The notes beneath the pieces were generated by a model. The model worked only from the letters and a program-made list of their open reading frames with translations, ran no database searches and had not been told where the DNA came from. Below, in pieces: positions 1 to 8,508 of a stretch of 11,545 nt of DNA (the stretch's first letter is position 1; each line of letters opens with the position of its first letter). The stretch comes from an uncultured Oscillospiraceae bacterium (GTDB lineage: Bacteria; Bacillota; Clostridia; Oscillospirales; Oscillospiraceae), in assembly GCA_934573935.1 (NCBI GenBank), contig CAKTMO010000034.1:1-11545 (forward strand), read 5' to 3'. The translations under genes and the position numbers were made by a program.

Positions 1-1
1 T

Positions 2-35
2 TTTCGCAAAGTACGATACTTTGCGAAATTTTTTT
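2..35 (+). terminator. intrinsic terminator, plus strand
   Basis: A perfect 12-bp stem (2-13 with 17-28, triloop 14-16) is followed directly by seven T residues at 29-35. This is a canonical rho-independent terminator for a plus-strand transcript entering from left of the window. No gene for it is visible here. Confidence 0.75.
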
Positions 36-39
36 ATGG

Positions 40-66
40 AAAAGGACGCCATCTGGCGTCCTTTTG
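40..66. terminator. second terminator hairpin, possibly bidirectional
   Basis: An 11-bp perfect stem (40-50 with 55-65, loop ATCT) has A residues on its 5' side and T residues on its 3' side, so it could stop transcription from either direction. It lies in tandem with the terminator at 2-35, giving double insulation at the left edge. Confidence 0.6.
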
Positions 67-156
67 TGGTATTTCGTATGCGACTGATTGGATCTGATCA
101 GAACAACTCAGTTTTTTCTGATACTCTTTTCAATATGCCGATCTTCCGGACATGGA

Positions 157-182
157 AAAGCGCAGGCATTTGCCTGCGCTTT
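157..182 (-). terminator. terminator of the Abi_2 gene
   Basis: A perfect 12-bp inverted repeat (157-168 with 171-182) has only two unpaired bases, so the inner pair or two must open. Read on the minus strand it ends in GCGCTTTTCC about 30 bases after the stop codon of the Abi_2 gene. It is the best candidate for that gene's transcription end. Confidence 0.6.
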
Positions 183-211
183 CAGTCCCAGAATTATTCT
201 TGTTTTTTGCG

Positions 212-1177
212 TTAGGTTCCTAGAGATATGTCCATCCAGTTTGTAGGGAAGCCCATACATGACAATATCTTGTTGGGAGGAATTTTCTTTGTCTCGCTGC
301 ACAGCTTCGATATCGCCGAAGCTATATTTGAACACATATGTACAAAATCTTCGGCATCAAGCAAATATTTGAGGCAAATCAATGACGCAAAAAGATCAGT
401 CTTTCCCTGCTTATACAACCCCGCCTTGCTCTTTGATATGCCAAGCGCAGCGTGAACAGGAAAATTGGGAATCGCACGTTTGTCTATGACAGAAAAATCG
501 TAAAGCCGTTCGTTATGTGCGCAGACATTGCGTACACGGGTCAGCATGTCCAGCATACCAACCAAATCTTCCGAGCTTACTCCGGGAAATTCTTTTGCCA
601 CATCACTTTGCACGGACGCCTTGCACAGACTATACATTTTTGAAACATTGCCCAGCGTAAGTGCTTTTACAGCTACCCACAACGGGACATTCCCATGCTT
701 GTCCCATTGATGTTGAATATATCTGTGATCTGACGGAGGAATCACAATGGAAAATAATGTGGAAACCAGTTTTCTAATTTCAGTTTTCCGCTTTATTGTA
801 TTCTTTGTTCCCGGCTTCTCATCGTAGCTTGCCGGTGAGAGATATGCGGCTTGATCATCGCCGTACAAGGCTACAAAAGCATACGACAGAAGTGACTTTA
901 TATTCTTTTCAACAATCTGAATTGCATGGAAAAATTCATCGCGTAGTGTATCATCAAACTTGTAGAGCGCCAGAATATCATCAATATGCGTGTCTGGCAT
1001 ATATGTCCCGTCTTCTTGCTTAAACAGAGCCTTGTAGCCCGAAATCATCGAAAAGTAGCTATATTTCTTTAAGAGGCCAATTACTTTCTCTTCATCTTCC
1101 TTATCGATAACCAATTTCTTTTCGTCTCTCAGCTTGACAATCAATTCTTTATATGTTCTAAAAGGCTTGTCACTCAT
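212..1177 (-). CDS. Abi_2 (AbiD/AbiF-type) HEPN protein, candidate RNase toxin or phage-defence factor
   Basis: The 321-residue product has the features of the Abi_2 family of abortive-infection proteins. The N-terminal part (about 10-52) has the family pattern of a short helix pair ending in an SGYKALF-type motif. RDEFFHAIQIVEKNIKSLLS (79-98) resembles the family's first conserved helix. NVPLWVAVKALTLGNVSKMY (163-182) matches the family's P-x-W-V core. RNVCAH (216-221) is an R-x4-H HEPN ribonuclease motif, and the C-terminus has MGFPTNW. Members such as AbiF are thought to cut RNA on phage infection or when an antitoxin is lost. The start is an ATG with AAGGGAG about 11 bases upstream. The gene is clearly AT-richer than the ATP synthase genes, which suggests horizontal transfer. 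No protein antitoxin gene adjoins it; a structured RNA lies immediately upstream. Family membership is secure; exact subfamily (AbiD versus AbiF) is not. Confidence 0.85.
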   Translation of the reverse strand: MSDKPFRTYKELIVKLRDEKKLVIDKEDEEKVIGLLKKYSYFSMISGYKALFKQEDGTYMPDTHIDDILALYKFDDTLRDEFFHAIQIVEKNIKSLLSYAFVALYGDDQAAYLSPASYDEKPGTKNTIKRKTEIRKLVSTLFSIVIPPSDHRYIQHQWDKHGNVPLWVAVKALTLGNVSKMYSLCKASVQSDVAKEFPGVSSEDLVGMLDMLTRVRNVCAHNERLYDFSVIDKRAIPNFPVHAALGISKSKAGLYKQGKTDLFASLICLKYLLDAEDFVHMCSNIASAISKLCSETKKIPPNKILSCMGFPTNWMDISLGT

Positions 1178-1188
1178 CTCTCTGTCGA

Positions 1189-1210
1189 CTCCCTTCTAAT
1201 GAAGAAGGGA
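1189..1210 (-). promoter_or_regulatory. Shine-Dalgarno region able to form an alternative hairpin
   Basis: In the minus-strand RNA the ribosome binding segment AGAAGGGA (1197-1190) is a perfect complement of UCCCUUCU (1210-1203), separated by the 5-base loop UCAUU. UCCCUUCU also belongs to the 3' arm of the 16-bp hairpin at 1201-1236. The two pairings are therefore mutually exclusive: the long hairpin leaves the Abi_2 ribosome site free, while loss or capture of its 5' arm would allow the site to be masked. The pairing is seen in the sequence; regulation is inferred. Confidence 0.45.
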
Positions 1211-1273
1211 ACTTCCTCACGGAAGTTCCCTTCTTCGGCTACACGCCCCGCAAGCATGTGTAGCACAATCACT
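1198..1273 (-). ncRNA. structured RNA upstream of the Abi_2 gene, candidate RNA antitoxin or leader
   Basis: From the promoter at 1280-1308 the transcript should begin near 1273. It then forms a 7-bp hairpin (GCUACAC at 1264-1258 with GUGUAGC at 1244-1238, 13-base loop), followed at once by a perfect 16-bp hairpin (1236-1221 with 1216-1201) capped by GUGA, a GNRA tetraloop. No reading frame lies in it. The 3' end is not certain: the stem is followed by CAUUAG rather than a clean U-tract, so the RNA may continue into the Abi_2 message and be processed, or end in part here. A short structured RNA directly upstream of an Abi_2 HEPN gene resembles the reported AbiF-ncRNA pairs, in which the RNA restrains the toxin; I recall this from the literature and did not check it. 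The alternative is a simple 5' UTR. Confidence 0.55.
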
Positions 1274-1279
1274 ATGAGT

Positions 1280-1308
1280 AATATACCAAAGACCACGTTG
1301 ATTGTCAA
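1280..1308 (-). promoter_or_regulatory. sigma-A type promoter for the structured RNA and Abi_2 gene
   Basis: On the minus strand TTGACA (1308-1303) is a perfect -35 box. A 17-base spacer leads to TATATT (1285-1280), a 5 of 6 match to the -10 consensus. Start of transcription is expected near 1273. A strong constitutive-looking promoter before a probable toxin implies control after transcription starts, or by a factor binding the array at 1311-1363. Confidence 0.8.
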
Positions 1309-1310
1309 GT

Positions 1311-1363
1311 TTTTTTACGCATTTCTGCGTATTTCTACGCATTTTCATGCGCCATTATGCGTG
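1311..1363. repeat. helically phased decamer array just upstream of the -35 box
   Basis: Five consecutive 10-base units read on the plus strand TTTTTTACGC, ATTTCTGCGT, ATTTCTACGC, ATTTTCATGC, GCCATTATGC. Each has a T-tract and a CGCA/TGCG/ATGC core in the same helical phase, and neighbouring cores form small inverted repeats such as TACGCA-N4-TGCGTA. The array ends about two bases from the -35 box. It could be a curved-DNA or UP-like activating element, or an operator row for a dimeric regulator. Confidence 0.55.
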
Positions 1364-1541
1364 CTCTTTCGCCACGAAATAACATCGCAAAGCCGTAGGA
1401 ACCCGGCTTCAATCATATAGCCTATATATTACCCTTTGTAGTATATGTAGTTTGATAATAATTGTTGCCCTGAATTGCACAACAAATACATTTTATTTGC
1501 GTCTTTTGATATCGCCGCTATCCCTCCTATAAAGCATAAGT
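1364..1541. other. AT-rich intergenic stretch, no gene seen
   Basis: No plausible reading frame with a ribosome site was found on either strand. The only structure noticed is a 6-bp inverted repeat AAGCCG/CGGCTT (1390-1395 with 1404-1409). The stretch separates the low-GC Abi_2 locus from the ATP synthase terminator and may mark the border of an inserted segment. Confidence 0.4.
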
Positions 1542-1576
1542 AAAGAGGAGACAGCCATTGCGGCTGTCTCCTCTTT
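1542..1576 (-). terminator. terminator of the ATP synthase operon
   Basis: A perfect 15-bp stem (1542-1556 with 1562-1576, 5-base loop) starts four bases after the atpC stop codon on the minus strand. Its distal arm ends in TTT and is followed by ACTTATG, so the T-tract is short but the stem is very stable. It marks the end of the operon. Confidence 0.8.
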
Positions 1577-1579
1577 CGT

Positions 1580-4310
<2,731 letters not shown>

Positions 4311-4320
4311 ACCGCCCGCC

Positions 4321-6096
4321 TCAGCTTTCCGGATGCTTCATCAGGTTTGCCGCCAGCGCCAATATGGCTTTCCGATCTTCGCCCGATGCCTGTCCGGTGC
4401 GGTCGATCTTCCGGCAAAGCTCCGGCAATGTGGTCTCTGCCATGTCCAGCAGCACACGGGCGGTCTTGGCGGTATCCGCCACGGGAACATCCGCAAAGGC
4501 GTGGTCCAGCGCCGCCGTCAGCAATATGACCTGCTGGTGCTGACTGTAGGGATGGTACTGCTCCTGCCGCAGCAGACGCATCAGGCCCTGCCCGTAGTGC
4601 AGCTGCCGCTTGGTGGTGTCGTCCAGATCGCTGGAGAACTGCATGAATACCTCCATCTCGCGGTATTGGGCCAGATCAAGGCGCAGCGTACCGGAGGCTT
4701 TTTTCATAGCCTGCGTCTGTGCCGCGCCGCCCACACGGGATACGGACAGACCCACGTTGACTGCCGGGTGCTGCCCCGCGTGGAACAGACTGCTCTCCAA
4801 AAAGATCTGTCCATCCGTGATGGATATGATGTTGGTGGGGATATAGGCGGACACATCGCCCGCCTGCGTCTCCACAATGGGCAGCGCCGTCATGCTGCCG
4901 CCGCCCAGCACGTCGGACAGGTGGGCAGACCGCTCCAGCAGCCGGGAGTGCAGATAAAACACATCTCCGGGATAGGCCTCACGACCGGGGGAACGCTCCA
5001 GCAGCAGACTCAGTGCGCGGTAGGCCACGGCGTGCTTGGACAGGTCGTCGTATACGATCAGCACATCCCTGCCACGGTGCATGAAGTATTCGCCCAGCGC
5101 GCATCCGGCATAGGGCGCGATATATTGCAGCGTGGCAGAATCGCTGGCGGTGGCGGCCATTACGATGGTATAGTCCATGGCGTCGCGGCGGCGCAGCGTT
5201 TCCACCAACTGTGCCACAGAGGACGCCTTCTGTCCGATGGCCACATAGATGCAGACGATATTCTTCCCCTTCTGGTTCAGGATGGTATCCAGTGCGATGG
5301 CGGTCTTTCCCGTCTGGCGGTCACCGAGGATCAGCTCTCGCTGGCCACGGCCAATGGGGAACATGGAGTCGATGGTCAGAATGCCCGTCTCCAGCGGCTG
5401 ATCCACCGGCTGGCGGTCAATGATACCAGGGGCCGGGGCCTCCACCGGATAGTAGTCCTCCGCCGCGATCTCACCGGCGTCGTCTATGGGCTCGCCCAGC
5501 GCGTTGACCACACGGCCCAGAAAGCCCTCGCCCACCGGCGTGCCCGCCACCTTTCCGGTGCGGCGCACCATGCTGCCCTCCACGATCTCGCTGTCGTCGC
5601 CAAAGATCACGCAGCCGATCTCGGATTCCCGCAGATCCAGGATCATGCCCTTCAGTCCGCCGTCAAACAGCAGTATCTCGCCGTATTCCGCTCCGGCAAG
5701 CCCGCTGACTGTGGCGATCCCGTCGCCCACCGTCAGCACAGCGCCTACCTCATCGGCATGGGGTGCCGGTTCAAAGCCCCGGATGGTCTGCCGCACCAAT
5801 GGCATCACATCGCCATGGCTGCGGACAGCCTGCGCCACCTGCTCCTTCAACTGGCGGCTTTTGCCTGCGGCGCTCCAGTCATAGATCTGATCCAACTGCC
5901 AGCGGTAAACGGAGGTACCTACCTCGATGCGAAAGCCGTCGTGGACGCTCTCGTCCTTCCGCCACACGACGCCGACGGTCTTCTGGTACTTCTTTTCCAG
6001 AAACGCCCGCAGACGATCCAACTGCTCCTGAGAAGGCTCCTTGGCACTGTAAAGATAGGCTTCGACCTCGATCTTTCTGATCTCATGCTCCGTCAT
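4321..6096 (-). CDS. atpA: fused ATP synthase delta (C-terminal domain)-alpha subunit
   Basis: The 591-residue product is about 90 residues longer than a normal alpha subunit. Residues about 102-591 are alpha: LVRQTI then DEVGAVLTVGDGI (115-127), Walker A GDRQTGKT (258-265), VLIVYDDLSK (345-354) and the arginine finger in SVSRVGGAAQ (R454). The extra N-terminus (about 9-75) matches the C-terminal domain of the delta/OSCP subunit: YSAKEPSQEQLDRLRAFLEK (16-35) parallels E. coli delta VSAAALSEQQLAKISAAMEK, followed by KDESVHDGFRIEVG (47-60), the counterpart of KIDKSVMAGVIIRAG. The usual DGS after it is altered to YRW. The fused start is well supported: GGAGG lies eight bases before the ATG, inside the end of atpF, three bases downstream of its stop. 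No free atpH gene occurs in the cluster. The fusion is seen directly; its structural effect is inferred. Confidence 0.95.
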   Translation of the reverse strand: MTEHEIRKIEVEAYLYSAKEPSQEQLDRLRAFLEKKYQKTVGVVWRKDESVHDGFRIEVGTSVYRWQLDQIYDWSAAGKSRQLKEQVAQAVRSHGDVMPLVRQTIRGFEPAPHADEVGAVLTVGDGIATVSGLAGAEYGEILLFDGGLKGMILDLRESEIGCVIFGDDSEIVEGSMVRRTGKVAGTPVGEGFLGRVVNALGEPIDDAGEIAAEDYYPVEAPAPGIIDRQPVDQPLETGILTIDSMFPIGRGQRELILGDRQTGKTAIALDTILNQKGKNIVCIYVAIGQKASSVAQLVETLRRRDAMDYTIVMAATASDSATLQYIAPYAGCALGEYFMHRGRDVLIVYDDLSKHAVAYRALSLLLERSPGREAYPGDVFYLHSRLLERSAHLSDVLGGGSMTALPIVETQAGDVSAYIPTNIISITDGQIFLESSLFHAGQHPAVNVGLSVSRVGGAAQTQAMKKASGTLRLDLAQYREMEVFMQFSSDLDDTTKRQLHYGQGLMRLLRQEQYHPYSQHQQVILLTAALDHAFADVPVADTAKTARVLLDMAETTLPELCRKIDRTGQASGEDRKAILALAANLMKHPES

Positions 6097-6099
6097 GCG

Positions 6100-6582
6100 T
6101 CAGTCCTCCTTCTCCACCCTGTCCAGGAAATCATCCAGCGGCGCTTTTCCGGAGGGCGGCAGCAGCTTATCCACCGCCTCAGCCACAAGGGCGTCGATTT
6201 CCGTACCGGCCTCAGCCAGCACTCTGGCCTTCTCCTGTGCGGCTTCCCTCTGCGCTCTGTCCAGAATGGCGCGGCGCTCCTCCTTTGCCTGCCGGAGCTG
6301 CTCCGCCGCGGCCTGCCGCGCAGACTCCATAGCCTGCTTTTTCAGCGCATCGGCCTCATTTTCCACGTTGGCCAGATGGTCGCGGTACTGTTTCTCCTGG
6401 CGCTCTGCGTCGGCCAGCTTCCGCTTCGCCTCCGCATCCATGTCCGCGTAGTAGGCGGTACGCTTGTCCATAAATGCCTTTACAGGCCGGTACAGCAGCA
6501 GATACAGCCCGCCGAACAGAATCAGGAAGTTGAAGAGATGCAGCAATATCTGCTGCCAGTCGATATTCAGTGGTACACCCAT
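6100..6582 (-). CDS. atpF: F1Fo ATP synthase b subunit (peripheral stalk)
   Basis: The 160-residue product is the b subunit. One N-terminal membrane helix (about 8-31, ILLHLFNFLILFGGLYLLL) is followed by the PVKAFMDKR boundary motif (33-41). A long charged, Ala-rich helix runs to about 145 and would form the right-handed coiled coil of the stator. The ATG at 6582 is preferred because GGGAGG lies seven bases upstream; a GTG at 6600 overlapping the atpE stop would bury that ribosome site in the gene. Length is ordinary, so the missing delta N-terminal domain is not attached here, unlike the mycobacterial b-delta fusion. The C-terminus would meet the delta domain carried by alpha. Confidence 0.95.
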   Translation of the reverse strand: MGVPLNIDWQQILLHLFNFLILFGGLYLLLYRPVKAFMDKRTAYYADMDAEAKRKLADAERQEKQYRDHLANVENEADALKKQAMESARQAAAEQLRQAKEERRAILDRAQREAAQEKARVLAEAGTEIDALVAEAVDKLLPPSGKAPLDDFLDRVEKED

Positions 6583-6596
6583 ACCGACACCTCCCG

Positions 6597-6980
6597 TCAC
6601 AGCACGAAGATGACCAGAATGGCGATGATCAGAGCATAAATAACGACCGTTTCAATGAACACCAGACCCAACATCAGGCTGGTACGGATATTTCCGGCGG
6701 CCTCCGGCTGGCGGGAGATACCCTCTGCCGACTTACCAATGGCAAGGCCCATGCCGATGGCGGCGGCCGCAGAGGCAAGTCCCACGCAAACCGCGGCGGC
6801 CACAGCCTTGCTGCCGGTGGCGCTGCCCGCCGTGTCGGCGGCGGTCTGAGCGGTTTCTGTGACTGCCGTCGTATTGGCGGCATTATCAGACGTGGCAGCA
6901 AAGGCAGCCACGGTGCAAAGCGCGCAGATCAGCGCCGCTACCAGCGCCATAACGATCACTTTCTTAGAAATGGTTTTCAT
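6597..6980 (-). CDS. atpE: F1Fo ATP synthase c subunit with N-terminal extension
   Basis: The 127-residue product forms the rotor ring. The c hairpin is in the last 70 residues: helix 1 with a G/A-repeat (67-82), the cytoplasmic loop RQPEA (90-94), and helix 2 with the ion-binding glutamate E110 in FIETVVIY (108-115). E110 followed by T111 and Y115 resembles Na+-binding c subunits, but the Gln usual in helix 1 of those is Met (M77), so the coupling ion cannot be settled. Residues 1-57 are extra: a Lys-containing start, a hydrophobic stretch (8-28), an AFAA-type cleavage site near 26-29, then a Thr/Ala/Asp-rich linker. Ordinary c subunits are 70-90 residues. The ATG overlaps the atpB stop, with GGAGG eight bases upstream. 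Confidence 0.95.
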   Translation of the reverse strand: MKTISKKVIVMALVAALICALCTVAAFAATSDNAANTTAVTETAQTAADTAGSATGSKAVAAAVCVGLASAAAAIGMGLAIGKSAEGISRQPEAAGNIRTSLMLGLVFIETVVIYALIIAILVIFVL

Positions 6981-7819
6981 ATTCTTTTCCTCCGCAGTTT
7001 CGTTTTTTCTTTTACTTTCCGCTTGGCCGGTTCCGTGACCTCGCCATAGAACAGAGCGGTCAGCATCGTCAATACATAGGTCTGGATCAGTGCGTGCAGC
7101 AGTGTGAACATCACACCCACCGCCACCGGCAGCACGAAGCTCAGGTGGATGTAGTAGTACACCAGCTCCGTCACCAGCAGTCCACTCAGCAGCGCGCCGA
7201 ACAGACGGAAGCTCATGGATACGGGCAGTGAGAAATCCTTCAGCGTCAGCCCGATTCCCTTGACACCGTTCCCAGCGATGCCGCCGGACATAATGACAAG
7301 GTAAGACAGGCAGCCAAGGGCAATAGCCCCGTTGATATCCGACAGCGGTGCGGGCAGTGACACAGACACGCCGCCCGTTGTTACTGCCTGAATACCGAAC
7401 AGCTCAAACAGCGTCCCTGTGAAGATGTACACGCCTGCCGCAAATACATACGCGCCAAGGAAGGTATTCCGGTGGGGGCTGCTGCTTTTCGCAAGGTTAT
7501 CGAAAAAGCCCACCAGTTCCTCCAGCGCCAGTTGCAATTTTCCCGGTACCATCCGGAAACGGGGAATGACCAGCAGCCGCAGAAGCAGCGCCGCCAGCAG
7601 CAATACCCCGGATACAACCAACGCCGAAATAAACGCCGGGTCTACCGCTTTCAAGCCAAACAGGCTGATCCGGTTGGTGCCGTGCAGTACCGCGTCACGC
7701 ATCGTCTCCTTGATGGACGCCGACTCACCTCCGCCGCCCACCGCCAGCACGGCGACCAGCGTCAGCACGATCAAGCCCAGCCAGACCACCAGAAAGCGGT
7801 TCCGTTTCTTTTTCTCCAT
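6977..7819 (-). CDS. atpB: F1Fo ATP synthase a subunit (proton or sodium channel)
   Basis: The 280-residue product is the stator channel subunit next to the c ring. It has an N-terminal membrane segment, then several more between about 60 and 260. The essential arginine is R205 in MSFRLFG (202-208), and the conserved Gln of the last helix is Q246 in HALIQTYV. The Asn that usually follows RLFG is Ala here. LSDINGAIAL (159-168) is the usual D-x-N motif. The ATG at 7819 is chosen because GAGGGAG (7834-7828) lies eight bases upstream; GTG at 7828 overlaps it and ATG at 7825 is too close. The Lys/Arg-rich C-terminal tail is longer than usual. No atpI precedes it; the YoaK-family gene ends 15 bases upstream. 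Confidence 0.94.
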   Translation of the reverse strand: MEKKKRNRFLVVWLGLIVLTLVAVLAVGGGGESASIKETMRDAVLHGTNRISLFGLKAVDPAFISALVVSGVLLLAALLLRLLVIPRFRMVPGKLQLALEELVGFFDNLAKSSSPHRNTFLGAYVFAAGVYIFTGTLFELFGIQAVTTGGVSVSLPAPLSDINGAIALGCLSYLVIMSGGIAGNGVKGIGLTLKDFSLPVSMSFRLFGALLSGLLVTELVYYYIHLSFVLPVAVGVMFTLLHALIQTYVLTMLTALFYGEVTEPAKRKVKEKTKLRRKRI

Positions 7820-7834
7820 ACGCATCACTCCCTC

Positions 7835-8506
7835 TTACTTTTCTGGCACGAACATCATGCCGAAGCTGACCGACAGCAACACGCAACAGACCCAGATCAC
7901 CCAGTCGCCGAACGCCGCAGCCAGAACGCTGCCCAGCCCCGCGCCGATGCCGAATACCAGGATCACGCCGAAATAGGTCAGCGCCTTCCACAGAATTTCC
8001 TTGTCCTTCTCCCGGAAGTAGGCACACAGTGCCTCCGTTCCGGAGCGCATATTGCCGATGCACATGGTGCTGGCATAGGCGTGGCCCCGCACCTTGTGGA
8101 AGGTCTGCACCTGCAAGGCACAGACAAAGGACACCAGTGCGTTGGCCAGTGCATCCAGACGCTGGGGCATAAAGCCCACCGCAAGCAGCAGTAGGATCTC
8201 GCACAGCAGGATGATCTGCCGCCAATGGATCTTTTCATAGTGCTTCAGCCGGATATGGACGACCTCCGCCGCCGCAATACCGATCATAAAGGACAGGATG
8301 GGGATCAGATATTTCAGCGCCGTCGGCCACTCCCGCTGGAACAGCGCCGTACTGAGCAGCACGATGTTGCCCGTCTGGGCGTTGGCAAACACGCCGCCCC
8401 GGCAGCAATAGGTGTACGCGTCCTGAAAGCCGCCGGACAGAATGATAAAGATCGCCGCCCGAAAGCTGTCCGACATCTGCCCGTGAAAGCTGACGTCATG
8501 CTCCAT
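7835..8506 (-). CDS. YoaK-family (DUF1275) membrane protein
   Basis: The 223-residue product is a multi-pass membrane protein of the YoaK/DUF1275 family, whose function is not established. The family signature is clear: LSGGFQDAYTY (23-33), RGGVFANAQTGNIVLL (36-51) and, later, QTFHKVRGHAYASTMCIGNMRSG. About six hydrophobic segments are seen (near 15-30, 40-53, 64-83, 97-113, 118-131 and 158-219 as two or more). The ATG at 8506 is used because it lies two bases after the aminotransferase stop with GGAG six bases upstream; an upstream open frame to 8698 only overlaps the aminotransferase and is not coding. It sits between the aminotransferase and atpB, in the place often held by atpI, but shows no resemblance to AtpI. 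Confidence 0.9.
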   Translation of the reverse strand: MEHDVSFHGQMSDSFRAAIFIILSGGFQDAYTYCCRGGVFANAQTGNIVLLSTALFQREWPTALKYLIPILSFMIGIAAAEVVHIRLKHYEKIHWRQIILLCEILLLLAVGFMPQRLDALANALVSFVCALQVQTFHKVRGHAYASTMCIGNMRSGTEALCAYFREKDKEILWKALTYFGVILVFGIGAGLGSVLAAAFGDWVIWVCCVLLSVSFGMMFVPEK

Positions 8507-8508
8507 GG

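Noticed and set aside
1201..1236. Hairpin upstream of the Abi_2 gene as a plain intrinsic terminator
   Set aside because: On the minus strand it is followed by ATTAGAAGGG rather than a T-tract, and the downstream gene needs read-through; partial termination remains possible.
4321..7819. N-type (Na+-translocating, alternative) ATPase operon
   Set aside because: Those operons start with beta and epsilon and carry atpQ and atpR; here the order is a, c, b, alpha, gamma, beta, epsilon.
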